The notes under the pieces: generated by a model
The model's database searches: none
What the model was told of the DNA's origin: nothing
What the model saw: the letters and a program-made list of their open reading frames with translations, nothing else
Assembly: GCA_905200545.1 (NCBI GenBank)
Contig: CAJKKQ010000005.1
Span: 1-64,000 of the forward strand
Length of the DNA: 64,000 bases
Reading direction: 5' to 3'
Source: an uncultured Oscillibacter sp.
GTDB taxonomy: Bacteria > Bacillota > Clostridia > Oscillospirales > Oscillospiraceae
Translations under genes and position numbers: made by a program
Part shown: positions 40,554-48,768 of the stretch, one piece after another
Layout: each line of letters starts with the position of its first letter
Numbering within the stretch: position 1 is the stretch's first letter

Positions 40554-41537
40554 TCACCAGGCGTCTTTGCCCTTTTCCTCCGGCAGCACCAGCTCCAGCG
40601 AGCGGATAGCGCACTCGATCATGGAATCGTCGGGCTCGTTGGTGGTGAAATTCTGCATCCAGAGGCCCGGAGCTGTGAGGATCTTGGCCAGGCCGTTGTC
40701 CTGGACGTGGCGGCCCACCCAGCGGTTAAACTCGTAGGTGACGCCTACCACCAGCGGCAGCAGCAGCAGGTGGACGGCGGTACGCAGCCAGACATTGGTG
40801 ATGGGCCAGATGCCGAACACCACGCTGGAAAAGAGGATGGACACGAAAATCACCACGAACAAGAAGCTGGTGCCGCACCGGGGATGGTGCCGGGGCTGGA
40901 TCCGGACATTCTCCACCGTCAGCGGCAGCCCCGCCTCGTAGCAGAAGATGGTCTTGTGCTCTGCCCCATGGTATTGGAATACCCGGTAGATATCCTTCTG
41001 CTTGGAGCAGAAGATCAGGTACAATAAAAAGATGGCGATTTTCAGCAGGCCCTCCAGGAGGTTGCGGCCCCACAGGGGAAAGCCCGGGAAAAAGTGCAGC
41101 AGCCCGCCGGTGAGGAAGGTAGGCAGCACCATGAACAAAAAGATGGACAGCCCTACACCCAGCACCACCGCCAGCGTCACGATGGCGCTCTCCAGCTTTT
41201 TGCTGGAGAGGTGCTTTTCCAGCCACTGCTCAAATTTAGAGGGCTGGGCTGCCTCCTCATCGGGGTAAAAATCCGCTGAGTACATCAGTGCCTTCACGCC
41301 ATGAACCATCGAGTCCAGAAAGTTGACGGTACCGCGGATCAGGGGAACGCCCAGGATGGGATAGCGGTCCCGCACGAATTTCAGCGGTTCCACCTTCTCC
41401 ACCAACTCACCCTCCTGATTGCGAACCACGATCGCCTCTTTTTCCGGGCCCCGCATCAGGATGCCTTCAATGAGCGCCTGCCCGCCGATGCTGGTGCGGA
41501 AGGCGCAGGATCGATTCTCTTCTTTGTTTTGTGCCAT
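40554..41537 (-). CDS. DUF1385 family membrane protein
   Basis: 327 aa. Signature opening IGGQALIEGILMRGP, a middle with four to five spans, and conserved polar block YHGAEHKTIFCYEAG then RHHPRCGTSF. The family is widespread in Firmicutes next to prmC/prfA; function is unknown, and the polar His/Cys block suggests a metal or catalytic site. First gene of the six-gene operon; promoter at 41561. Confidence 0.9.
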   Translation of the reverse strand: MAQNKEENRSCAFRTSIGGQALIEGILMRGPEKEAIVVRNQEGELVEKVEPLKFVRDRYPILGVPLIRGTVNFLDSMVHGVKALMYSADFYPDEEAAQPSKFEQWLEKHLSSKKLESAIVTLAVVLGVGLSIFLFMVLPTFLTGGLLHFFPGFPLWGRNLLEGLLKIAIFLLYLIFCSKQKDIYRVFQYHGAEHKTIFCYEAGLPLTVENVRIQPRHHPRCGTSFLFVVIFVSILFSSVVFGIWPITNVWLRTAVHLLLLPLVVGVTYEFNRWVGRHVQDNGLAKILTAPGLWMQNFTTNEPDDSMIECAIRSLELVLPEEKGKDAW

Positions 41538-41560
41538 GGGGATTCCTTTCTATTGGCTAG

Positions 41561-41589
41561 ATTCTATCACAGTCTGCGGCAGATTGCAA
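41561..41589 (-). promoter_or_regulatory. SigA-type promoter of DUF1385-prmC-recA-recX-rimO-pgsA
   Basis: Minus strand: TTGCAA, 17 bases, TAGAAT. Short leader before the DUF1385 ATG. Confidence 0.78.
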
Positions 41590-41604
41590 ACATTTGTTCT
41601 AGTT

Positions 41605-43056
41605 TTATACATGTTCCTTCAAGGGCAGGCGGATGGTGACCACCGCGCCGCCGCCCTCGGCGTTGCCGATGGTGAAAGTGCCCCCGTGGAGGCCCACGAT
41701 CTCGTCGCACACCGCCAGGCCGATGCCGCTGCCCCGGGCCTTGGAGGAGCCTTTATAGAACTTCTGCTTGACGAAGGGCAGCTCCGCCTCCGGGATGCCG
41801 GGACCGTAATCCCGCACCCGGACCACTGCCTCCTCCCCCTCCCGGCAGACAGAGACGTCGATGCGCTTGCCGGCACCGCCGTGCTTGGCGGCATTGTCCA
41901 TGACGTTGCAGAACACCTGCTTAAGCCGTTCCGGATCGCCGGGGATAATGGGAAGCTCCTCATCTCCGTCGTTGTAGGTCAGCTCGATGCCCTCCTGCCG
42001 GAACAGCTCCCGGTAGGTGAAGATGGAATCCTCCAACTCCGCCTGGAGATCCACCTGCTCGATCCGCAAGGTAAAGCGCCCGTCCTCCATCTTGGAGAAT
42101 TCCAGCAGCTCTTCCACCATGGTAGACAGACGCCGGGATTCGTTGAGGATGATGCGGATGCCCCGGCGCATCTGCACAGGGTCTCCGGTGGTGTCCTCCA
42201 GGATCGTCTCACCCCAGCCGTTGATGGCGGTAAGCGGCGTGCGCAGCTCATGGGAGACGGAGGAGATGAATTCCGTCTTCATCTTCTCATTGCGGCCGAT
42301 TTTCAGGGACATATCATTGATGTTGTCCACCAATTCTCCCAATTCGTCGGTGTACTTGTTTTCGATCTGGAATCCGTAGCTGCCGGCCGTGATGCGTTTG
42401 ACCGCCTCGGACACCACGGCTACCGGCTCCACCACGTTGTTGATGAACAGTAGATTGGAAATGAAAACCAGTGCCATGCACAAAAGGGCAATGGCCAGCA
42501 CCGCCAGCACCGCCAGCAGGATCTGCCGGTCCGCCGCCTGCAGCGACGTCACCACCCGTACCACGCCGGCCACCCGGCCGTCGCTGGAGGAGAGAGGATA
42601 GGAGACGGAAAGGATCTTCTCCCCGGTATCTGGATCCTGGCCCTGAAAGGAGGCCAAATCCTGCTGGGTGATGGCTCTGGTAATATCGTCCGTCCCCGGG
42701 GCGCTGCCCGCCCGCAGGCCAGAGGTGGACACAATGATGTGTCCGCTGGTATTGATGAACTGCAGCTCCATGCAGTCCCGGTCCTCGAATGTTTTCGTGG
42801 CCTGTTCGGCGTTACGGTAATACTCGTTGAAGCCGTTATTCATGAAGTACTCATTGAAGGAGGTAGCCAACGCCTGGACCTGCTGCGCCATGCCGTCCTC
42901 CATGGAGCGGTAATAGTAATTGGAGATGCCGGCGGAAAACAGCGTCACGATCAGCGCCAGCAGGATCAATACCGGCAAAATGGTGTTGACCAGCCACCGC
43001 TGCCGCAGGCCGCGGATCTGCAGCGCTTTCCAGTTGCCGTTTCTCTCTTCCGCCAT
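41605..43056 (-). CDS. Two-component sensor histidine kinase
   Basis: 483 aa. Two spans (22-44, 179-204) bracket an outer sensor domain of about 135 residues. Then HAMP, HisKA with phospho-acceptor H269 in SSVSHELRTPLT, and HATPase with N box (VFCNVMDNAAKHGG) and G boxes (DYGPGIP, GSGIGLA). AAAGGAG upstream of the ATG. Partner of the response regulator at 43326, but a 269-base gap filled by a duplicated segment and hairpins now separates them, unlike the usual short gap. Signal unknown. Confidence 0.93.
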   Translation of the reverse strand: MAEERNGNWKALQIRGLRQRWLVNTILPVLILLALIVTLFSAGISNYYYRSMEDGMAQQVQALATSFNEYFMNNGFNEYYRNAEQATKTFEDRDCMELQFINTSGHIIVSTSGLRAGSAPGTDDITRAITQQDLASFQGQDPDTGEKILSVSYPLSSSDGRVAGVVRVVTSLQAADRQILLAVLAVLAIALLCMALVFISNLLFINNVVEPVAVVSEAVKRITAGSYGFQIENKYTDELGELVDNINDMSLKIGRNEKMKTEFISSVSHELRTPLTAINGWGETILEDTTGDPVQMRRGIRIILNESRRLSTMVEELLEFSKMEDGRFTLRIEQVDLQAELEDSIFTYRELFRQEGIELTYNDGDEELPIIPGDPERLKQVFCNVMDNAAKHGGAGKRIDVSVCREGEEAVVRVRDYGPGIPEAELPFVKQKFYKGSSKARGSGIGLAVCDEIVGLHGGTFTIGNAEGGGAVVTIRLPLKEHV

Positions 43057-43112
43057 TTCAGCACACTCCTTTCCTCAATGGATCATCCCGGGCATGGCCC
43101 GGAGAGGCTCAA

Positions 43113-43383
43113 AAGCCCCACTTGTAGCCGTAGCCCCACACCGTTGTGATATACGTGGGGTTTTGCCTTCCCATGGAGTTCCACTCCATGGGAGCCCTTT
43201 TTCCTTGCGCGGCGGGAGTCAATCCCGCCTGGCGCCAAGGGCATCGCCTGGGGCGATGCCGCTTGCACGCGTTTTCCGCGCCCCGCTTTGCGGGGCCCCG
43301 ACAATGTGCCGATACTCCCTGCGGTTCAGAAGCCCCACTTGTAGCCGTAGCCCCACACCGTTGTGATATACGTGGGGTTTTGC
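43113..43383 (-). repeat. 54-bp direct repeat enclosing a hairpin array
   Basis: A 54-base sequence at 43330-43383, coding the last 16 or so residues of the response regulator (TYITTVWGYGYKWGF), is repeated exactly at 43113-43166. In the downstream copy the stop codon context is altered, so it is not a working gene end. The 163 bases between hold four perfect stems: 43170-43192 (CCCATGGAGT arms), 43211-43229 (GGCGGGA), 43240-43260 (GGCATCGCC) and 43281-43295 (CCCCGC). Looks like an inserted palindromic element with a large duplication of its flank. Confidence 0.85.
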
Positions 43384-44012
43384 ACATTGTCCTCGATCTT
43401 CAGCCGCAGGCGCCGGATGTTCACATCCACGATCTTCAGCTCGCCGAAGTAGTCCCGGCCCCAGACCATGTCCAAAATCTCCTCCCGGGAGAGAGCCCGG
43501 CCGGGGTTCTCCATAAACACCTTCATGATGGAATACTCCACCTGGGTGAGCTTGATACGCTGGCCGTTCTTCTCCAGAGTGCGGTTGCGGGTATTGAGCA
43601 GGAAGGGGTCCTGCCGGATCTCTCCGGTCTGAGCGGAGACATCTCCCCCGGCCCGGCGGAACAGCGCGTCTACCCGGGCGGTCAGCTCCGCAGGGGAGAA
43701 GGGCTTTGTCACATAGTCGTCGGCGCCGGTCATCAATCCCGTCACCTTGTCCATCTCCTGGGAGCGGGCGGTCAGCATAATGATGCCGATCTGTGTGTTG
43801 GTGACCCGGATCCGGCGGCAGACCTCAAAGCCGTCGATCCCGGGCAGCATGATGTCCAGCAGCGCCACCTTGGTATCCGGATTCTCCTTGAGCCGCTCCA
43901 ATGCCTCCTCGCCGGTCTCCGCCTCGATGACGTCATATCCGGCCCGGCGCAGGTTAATGACAATGAAACTGCGGATGCTGGCCTCGTCTTCCAAAACCAA
44001 AACCTTTTTCAT
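43326..44012 (-). CDS. OmpR/PhoB-type response regulator
   Basis: 228 aa. Receiver with phospho-acceptor D53 (LLDIMLPG), acidic pair E8/D9 (VLEDEAS), T/K residues in MLTARS and VTKPFSP; C-terminal winged helix ending TYITTVWGYGYKWGF. Start MKKVLVLEDE has AAAGGA 9 bases upstream. Located 45 bases after the FG-GAP lipoprotein gene, probably in one operon with it and with the kinase downstream. Confidence 0.95.
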   Translation of the reverse strand: MKKVLVLEDEASIRSFIVINLRRAGYDVIEAETGEEALERLKENPDTKVALLDIMLPGIDGFEVCRRIRVTNTQIGIIMLTARSQEMDKVTGLMTGADDYVTKPFSPAELTARVDALFRRAGGDVSAQTGEIRQDPFLLNTRNRTLEKNGQRIKLTQVEYSIMKVFMENPGRALSREEILDMVWGRDYFGELKIVDVNIRRLRLKIEDNVQNPTYITTVWGYGYKWGF

Positions 44013-44057
44013 AGCAGGCATTCCTTTCTGTAAGATACACGCTTTTTCCGCGTGCCG

Positions 44058-45428
44058 TCAGTAGTCGCTGGTGAGCCACTCCGTGTCGATGAGGCTGAAG
44101 GCCTCCCGCACATCGTCCTCCGTCACGCCGTATTTCCAGGAACTGTTGGCCTCCAGCAGCTCCGCCGTGTAAATGGTCTTTGCCTGGCGGCTGAGGATGA
44201 AGCGTCCGCTGCGGGCGGCCTTGCTCTCCCGGCCGCTGCCGGTGATGGCGGTAATGCGCAAAAATTCCTGGGGGGAACCATCCTCATCCTGATAGAGGAA
44301 CGTGACCATAGCCTCGTCACTGCTGACGCTGCGGTGTACCAGGACCCGATCCTCCCAGTCCTCCGGGATCTGCAGATACCAGCCGTCTTCCGTATTGTGA
44401 CAGGTGGTCTCCACCACGGCGTACCCGCCGCTGCCGTCGTAGCTGCGCCACTCGATATAGGGATCGACGGCATCGGAATCGGGCGTTTCCTCCAGCGCCA
44501 CCGAAGAAGCCTCCTGCCAAGGGATCTCCGTGATATCGTCATGGTTGATGTCCATGGGGTACAAAGACTGGAAGCTGTACACCGCCGTGGAAACGCCGGT
44601 GATATCAGACAGGGAGATATTGGTGAGCTCACCGTTCTTCTCCGTGAGAATATCCGTCACAGCCTGGGTAGCGTCGGTCACCCCCGTCACAAAGAGGGCC
44701 GCCGTGCCGTCCAGCAGCGTTCCTTGGGTGAGCCGGCCCTGCTGGCTCAGCTGGGCCATGGTGCTGGAAATCCGCGCGGAGGACTGGCTGACCAAACCCG
44801 TGTCCTGCCAGCGGTAGTAATCCGCCGTGCCGTCGCCGTCCTCATCCGCCCGGATCACCACCAGTTCCTGCTTTTCATCCCGGTCCAGATTGGTCACGGC
44901 GTACTTCACATAGTTGGAGCGCATCAGTTCCTGGGGAGCCCCATGGGCCAGGGAGTACACCGTCAGCGCCTGCAATTCGGCGTTGACCTTCCACCCCACC
45001 AGCAGCTCCATATACCCATCCCCATCCATGTCGGTATAGGTGACGCTGTAAAACCCGGTGCCGGTGCCCTCGATGACGGCTGTCTGGCGGTAGGTCTGAT
45101 CCTCCGGCGAGAAGATATAGATCTTCAAGGGCTTTTCGTCATCTGCCACACGCAAAAACGCCAGCGCTTCCTGCCGTCCGTCCCCGTCCAGATCCGTCAG
45201 CTGTACCGATTGGATATTGGTTCCGGAGGAGGGCGGCGCATACTCCGCCCCCGCCGAGATCATGGCCGAGAGCTGCTTGTCCAGCTCCGTATACTCCGCC
45301 GGCAGCTTGGGCAGGCGGTACAGTTCATCCGGAGAGAGCGTAAAACCCACGCTGCAGCCGGTGGTACCCAGCATCAGCGCTCCGGCCACTGCAGCCGTCA
45401 GTATGGACTTGATCCAGTGTTTCACCAT
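44058..45428 (-). CDS. Lipoprotein with FG-GAP/VCBS-like calcium-binding repeats
   Basis: 456 aa. Signal peptide with lipobox LGTTGC, so anchored outside the membrane. Several DxDxDG-type loops: DLDGDGRQEA, DMDGDGYMEL, DRDEKQELV, DEDGDGTADY, as in FG-GAP propeller blades. Start MVKHWIKSILT has AAAGGAGAG upstream. First gene of the operon with the response regulator and kinase; it may sense or shape the outer signal, but this is inference. A CATACATTA box with an AC 17 bases before it (45468-45495) resembles a SigK/SigE promoter; I do not rely on it. Confidence 0.83.
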   Translation of the reverse strand: MVKHWIKSILTAAVAGALMLGTTGCSVGFTLSPDELYRLPKLPAEYTELDKQLSAMISAGAEYAPPSSGTNIQSVQLTDLDGDGRQEALAFLRVADDEKPLKIYIFSPEDQTYRQTAVIEGTGTGFYSVTYTDMDGDGYMELLVGWKVNAELQALTVYSLAHGAPQELMRSNYVKYAVTNLDRDEKQELVVIRADEDGDGTADYYRWQDTGLVSQSSARISSTMAQLSQQGRLTQGTLLDGTAALFVTGVTDATQAVTDILTEKNGELTNISLSDITGVSTAVYSFQSLYPMDINHDDITEIPWQEASSVALEETPDSDAVDPYIEWRSYDGSGGYAVVETTCHNTEDGWYLQIPEDWEDRVLVHRSVSSDEAMVTFLYQDEDGSPQEFLRITAITGSGRESKAARSGRFILSRQAKTIYTAELLEANSSWKYGVTEDDVREAFSLIDTEWLTSDY

Positions 45429-45570
45429 ACGCTCTCCTTTCCCTGTGCATTCTGCGCGCACTTTAACTAATGTATGATACCATGTTTTTCTCCGTTTGGG
45501 TAGCGTTTCTTTCAGTTTTTCCTGCTATTTTTACAGTCCATTCATTTTCTGAAAGTCTTTAAAATCCCAC

Positions 45571-45599
45571 TTGAAATTATGGTGGGCTTCCTGTATAAT
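45571..45599 (+). promoter_or_regulatory. Promoter of tRNA-Leu
   Basis: TTGAAA, 17 bases, TATAAT. Transcription would start near 45606, 28 bases before the tRNA. Confidence 0.88.
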
Positions 45600-45633
45600 A
45601 TCGTCTAGTCTTTATTCCGCTTTTTGTAAACTT

Positions 45634-45719
45634 GCCGGTGTGATGGAATGGTAGACGTGACGGACTCAAAATCCGTTGGTGGCGACACCGTGTGGGTTCG
45701 AGTCCCACCACCGGCACCA
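45634..45719 (+). tRNA. tRNA-Leu (anticodon CAA)
   Basis: 86 nt including encoded CCA. Acceptor arms GCCGGTG / CACCGGC pair fully (with one G-T), anticodon stem ACGGA / TCCGT with loop CTCAAAA giving anticodon CAA (reads UUG), long class II variable arm TGGTGGCGACACC, and T-loop GGTTCGAGTCC. Own promoter and terminator. Confidence 0.97.
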
Positions 45720-45721
45720 TC

Positions 45722-45761
45722 GTCGGAGCAAGCTTTATATCGCTTGCTCCGACTTATTTTT
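45722..45761 (+). terminator. Terminator of tRNA-Leu
   Basis: GTCGGAGCAAGC / GCTTGCTCCGAC perfect 12-bp stem with 8-base loop, followed by TTATTTTT. Confidence 0.92.
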
Positions 45762-46127
45762 AAGTCAGAGCGCCCTCATGCCGCTGCTCCTCCTCGCCAA
45801 ATCGAATCCGCTTTGTTGGGTTTCGATTTGGTTTTCTTTGACGGAAGCCACAAGTCCTGTATCGCCACTCAGACCACAAGGCCGTAAAGCTTGCTTTGCG
45901 GCCTTGTCTTTTTATGACTTCGGCAAGGAAGCCTCTTCCCCCCAGGCAGGCTTGGATCCATTCACAGCAATACTCCCGGAGTTTTGCGTTATTTTCCCGT
46001 CAAGGTACAGTAAGCCGCCAGGAAAACAGGCCAAATATTCGGAAAAAGTCACAATTACGAAGAGCATTTTTTGTGTGTTACGATAACTCTGCCCTGTGGT
46101 GTCAGAATAAGCCCAGGGAGGAAAGGA
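45762..46127 (+). other. Intergenic stretch with two further hairpin/T-run structures
   Basis: No convincing gene. A CCAAATCGAA / TTTCGATTTGG stem followed by TTTTCTTT lies at about 45799-45840, and CAAGGCCG / CGGCCTTG followed by TCTTTTT at 45879-45916. Together with the tRNA terminator this makes three in a row. A weak ORF running through the tRNA here is not coding. The rest (45917-46127) is AT-richer leader for the next gene, without a clear promoter. Confidence 0.6.
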
Positions 46128-46619
46128 ATGGAAATCATGCCTCAAAACAAGAGAGAAAGTTTGATCTACACAATCATGATGTGCTTTGTAATGGTGCTCT
46201 GGATGAGCATGTACAATGTGGCCCTGCAATACGGCACGGTAAATCTGGAAGTGGTGGCCGCAGGCTGGATGGGCTTCCCCTTCGCCTATCTGTTCGGCAT
46301 GTGCTGCGACTGGTTCATTGCCTCCCGCATCGCCAAAGGCGTGGCCTTTCGATATCTGGTAAAGCCTCAGGACAGCGTTTTGAAAAAGATCCTGTGCATC
46401 TCCGGCGGCATGGTGGTGTGCATGGTGATCCTCATGTCCTTTTACGGAGCCTGTGAGCGGGCCTTTCATACCGGCACCTGGAACGAAGTGCCGATGACCT
46501 GGCTGACCAATATCCCCCGCAATTTCATCATGGCCCTGCCCTTTCAGTTTCTGATTGCCGGGCCTCTGGTGCGCCGGGTGTTCCGCGCTGCCTTTCCCGA
46601 GGGAAAGGTACTGGCGTAA
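46128..46619 (+). CDS. DUF2798 family membrane protein
   Basis: 163 aa, about four spans; fits the DUF2798 pattern of MMCFVMVLWMSMYN near the start and LTNIPRNFIMALPFQFLIAGP near the end. Start ATG 46128 is 6 bases after GGAGG; ATG 46137 is an alternative. Family function unknown. Closed by the terminator at 46642. Confidence 0.82.
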   Translation: MEIMPQNKRESLIYTIMMCFVMVLWMSMYNVALQYGTVNLEVVAAGWMGFPFAYLFGMCCDWFIASRIAKGVAFRYLVKPQDSVLKKILCISGGMVVCMVILMSFYGACERAFHTGTWNEVPMTWLTNIPRNFIMALPFQFLIAGPLVRRVFRAAFPEGKVLA

Positions 46620-46641
46620 CCACAGGCATCCCCTGTCCCTC

Positions 46642-46688
46642 AACGGGTGTCCTTACAGCACAGAGCACGCTGTAAGGGCACCCGTTTT
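46642..46688 (+). terminator. Strong terminator after the DUF2798 gene
   Basis: ACGGGTG-x-CCTTACAGC / GCTGTAAGG-x-CACCCGT stem with a 9-base loop and T6. Confidence 0.92.
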
Positions 46689-46711
46689 TTGCCCGCTATT
46701 GACCCCGGATG

Positions 46712-46738
46712 ACATTCCGGCCTGCCGCGCATAGGATA
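46712..46738 (+). promoter_or_regulatory. SigK-like promoter at the head of the 46.8-49.5 kb cassette
   Basis: AC, 16 bases, CATAGGATA: full match to AC-N16/17-CATANNNTA. About 95 bases before the first start codon. Followed by AAGCGGCGG, also found after the similar box at 48764. Confidence 0.55.
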
Positions 46739-46833
46739 AAGCGGCGGAATACCGTCCGGGAACAAGGGCCGTTTTGCCCGCGGTATCCCCGGACGGCCTC
46801 CGCATTCCCATTTCAGGAAAGGGGGCTCCTCTT

Positions 46834-47451
46834 TTGTACGCACATCCCCGCAGGCACCGCCTGTCAGCCGTCCGGGCAGCCTGGAAGCGGCTGCACCTGG
46901 TGGATCGGTGCCTGCTTTTGATTATGGCCGTTCTGATGCTGCAGTCCCTGTACACGCTGTTTTTCCCCGGATGGGACAGCCAGCTCTCCGGCAGTATCGA
47001 CGTTGTCGTCCGCACCTCCGCTGCGGCGGTCTTCGGCTACTTCCTCAGCGCCAACTTTGCCGCCCGGGACGAAGAAAGCCCGCAGGTACCGCCGGCCTCC
47101 CCGGTGCATAGGATAGAACCGGCGGAAGCCGCCATAAGCAGCTCCGCCGGCCCTGTAAACCAAATCGGTTTTGTCTCCGGCACACAAGCAGATACCGGAG
47201 AGATCCAGCTTCAGAGCGATCCCGTGCTCCCGCAGCAGCCTGGATGCCGCTGCGCTCCGCAGATTCTGGTCGCCGCCTGTATCGGGCTTTTCTGTCTGGT
47301 GACGCTGATCCTTCTGCGGAACATGGGGGTGGATGACGAAGCGCTGGCAAAGTCCAGTTCTCTGACTGCCACGGTCTCCCAATTCCGGGACTTTGTCTCC
47401 GGCTGTGTCGGTTTTTTGATCGGCTGTCCCTCTGCCCAGCAGAGCAGCTGA
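46834..47451 (+). CDS. Membrane protein of unknown function (cassette ORF A)
   Basis: 205 aa from TTG 46834 (AGGGGG 8 bases upstream; no ATG fits). Basic start MYAHPRRHRL, spans at about 26-45 (LLLIMAVLMLQSLYTLFF) and 55-72, a polar linker with CRC, a third span at about 145-163 (LVAACIGLFCLVTLILL) and a possible fourth at the end. I recognise no family. First ORF of a plus-strand cassette with a carboxypeptidase-regulatory-like protein and an M15 peptidase. A holin-like or spore-membrane role is possible but unsupported by motif. Confidence 0.65.
   Translation: MYAHPRRHRLSAVRAAWKRLHLVDRCLLLIMAVLMLQSLYTLFFPGWDSQLSGSIDVVVRTSAAAVFGYFLSANFAARDEESPQVPPASPVHRIEPAEAAISSSAGPVNQIGFVSGTQADTGEIQLQSDPVLPQQPGCRCAPQILVAACIGLFCLVTLILLRNMGVDDEALAKSSSLTATVSQFRDFVSGCVGFLIGCPSAQQSS
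47088..47115 (+). promoter_or_regulatory. SigK-like box inside cassette ORF A
   Basis: AC, 17 bases, CATAGGATA, with flanks CCGGTG and GAACCGGCGG similar to the site at 48745. It lies within ORF A, 368 bases before ORF B; it may be an internal promoter or chance. Confidence 0.35.
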
Positions 47452-47482
47452 CGGCACTTTTTCTTCTTGGAGGTTTCTTTTC

Positions 47483-48346
47483 ATGCCCGATATCAAGCAA
47501 GACCTTCTGTCCCTGCAGTACAGCCAGAACTTTACCATTGACGGCCTGCAGGAAGCCAATGTGGATTTGTCCCTGCCCCCTGCCGGCGCTGCCGCCGCCA
47601 CGGTGTACGGCGTAGTTACCGACGGCACTGCGCCCATTGCCGACGCCACCGTCAAACTCTTCGACAGCACCGGCATGCCCTACAGACATGTCCTCACCGA
47701 CGCCGCCGGTGCCTACTCTTTCTCCGATATTCCCACCGGCACTTACAGCCTGGGGGCGGTGAAAGAGGGTTACCTGCTCAGCGATGCCGCCGGCGTCACC
47801 CTGTCCTCCGGCGCCACCGCTCAGGTGAACCTCACCTGCGTCGCCGATGCCACCCTGTCCCTGGGCGCTATTGCCGGTATCCTGACGGTCAAGGACCCCG
47901 GCGGCGTATCCCGGCCTCTGGGCAGTGCCAAGATCACCCTTCGGGATGCTTCCGGCGCTGTGGTGGCCGCCACCTACACCGCCGCTGACGGCGAATTTGC
48001 CTTCTACGACCTGGCGGACGGCGTTTACACCCTGCTGGCCTCCGCCGACGGTTATCTGACCTCCGCCCCCATGACCGCCGCCATTGCCGGAGGTTCCATC
48101 ACCAATCTCACCATGTCCACCATTGCGGACACCCGCACCTACAACGGCACCGTCAGCGGCATCATCCGCAACACCAGCGGCCAGGCGGTGGCCGGATGCT
48201 TCGTAGGGCTCTATCAGGTGACCACCGTGGGCGGCATCACCCAGGAAACCCTGGTGGCCACTACCAAGACCAATTCCACGGGAAATTATCTGTTCGGCGG
48301 TGTGACCGGCGGCGAATACCTGGTCAAGGCCAAGCTGGAGCAGTAA
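47483..48346 (+). CDS. Carboxypeptidase regulatory-like (CNA-B-like) repeat protein (cassette ORF B)
   Basis: 287 aa made of three beta-sandwich modules of the prealbumin-like type: about 38-115, 120-205 and 210-287. Each has the pattern G-x-V-x-D/N...A-x-V-x-L...T-D/A-A-x-G-x-Y/F-x-F-x-D-L/I-P/A-x-G-x-Y, e.g. TDAAGAYSFSDIPTGTYSL. No signal peptide or sortase motif, so if surface-located it would be by mother-cell assembly onto the spore. N-terminus MPDIKQDLLSLQYSQNF is not part of the modules. GGAGG upstream. Confidence 0.8.
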   Translation: MPDIKQDLLSLQYSQNFTIDGLQEANVDLSLPPAGAAAATVYGVVTDGTAPIADATVKLFDSTGMPYRHVLTDAAGAYSFSDIPTGTYSLGAVKEGYLLSDAAGVTLSSGATAQVNLTCVADATLSLGAIAGILTVKDPGGVSRPLGSAKITLRDASGAVVAATYTAADGEFAFYDLADGVYTLLASADGYLTSAPMTAAIAGGSITNLTMSTIADTRTYNGTVSGIIRNTSGQAVAGCFVGLYQVTTVGGITQETLVATTKTNSTGNYLFGGVTGGEYLVKAKLEQ

Positions 48347-48378
48347 CACCTGCCCTGCTCCCAGGCCCCCGCTTTTAT

Positions 48379-48768
48379 CTGGAGGATGACCAGGAGGCAG
48401 ATGCCTCCTGGTGCCTTCCTCCCAATTACAGCCTCTGCTCACTCCGGCTCTGCTGGGAGGATTTTCGCCCCGGAGACCGGGTGGTGCTCTGTCCCCGGCA
48501 CGGGTACGGGTTTGGAGAGCGGATACTGCTTTGCTGCGGAGAGGCACTCTTCGTCTCTCTCCCGCCGGGCGCCTGCCGCCTGACGCTGTGCCGCTGTGGC
48601 CGCGTAGTCCATCTGGCCGTACGGATGCCTCCCGGGGCAAACCTCTGTATCCGCTGCTGTCTGGAAACGGGCCGGATCTCCTGGTGTCGGGACTTTTTCC
48701 GCTCCTTTTTCAACCGCTGCAGCGGAACACGGCTGCTCTTCGGAACATCCGGAAGTTCCGGTGCATAG
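48379..48768 (+). CDS. Possible Cys-rich ORF (cassette ORF C), start unclear
   Basis: Open frame of about 130 codons between ORF B and the M15 peptidase. No ATG, GTG or TTG lies before the conserved-looking part; CTG 48379 (LEDDQEAD) is a guess. Contains 13 Cys and reads like a folded beta-rich protein (RPGDRVVLCPRHGYGFGERI, then LLCCGEALFVSLPPGACRL). Codon choice in this frame resembles neighbours. No family recognised. It could be a gene that lost its start or one using a rare start. Confidence 0.4.
   Translation: MEDDQEADASWCLPPNYSLCSLRLCWEDFRPGDRVVLCPRHGYGFGERILLCCGEALFVSLPPGACRLTLCRCGRVVHLAVRMPPGANLCIRCCLETGRISWCRDFFRSFFNRCSGTRLLFGTSGSSGA

Noticed and set aside
43083..43387. Short frames inside the duplicated segment, including a copy of the regulator's C-terminus
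   Set aside because: No start signal, and the similarity is explained by the 54-bp duplication rather than by a second gene.
45468..45495. SigK/SigE-like box (AC-N17-CATACATTA) before the FG-GAP lipoprotein gene
   Set aside because: It matches the pattern, but a TATCAT -10 overlaps it and the gene heads a two-component operon not obviously linked to spores. Too weak to call.
45648..46086. Open frames running through and past tRNA-Leu
   Set aside because: They overlap the tRNA and its terminators. This kind of false ORF is common next to tRNA genes.
47045..48640. 531-codon minus-strand frame opposite cassette ORFs A-C
   Set aside because: The plus strand shows repeated prealbumin-like modules with ribosome sites. 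The minus frame is Gly/Arg/His-rich with no motif.
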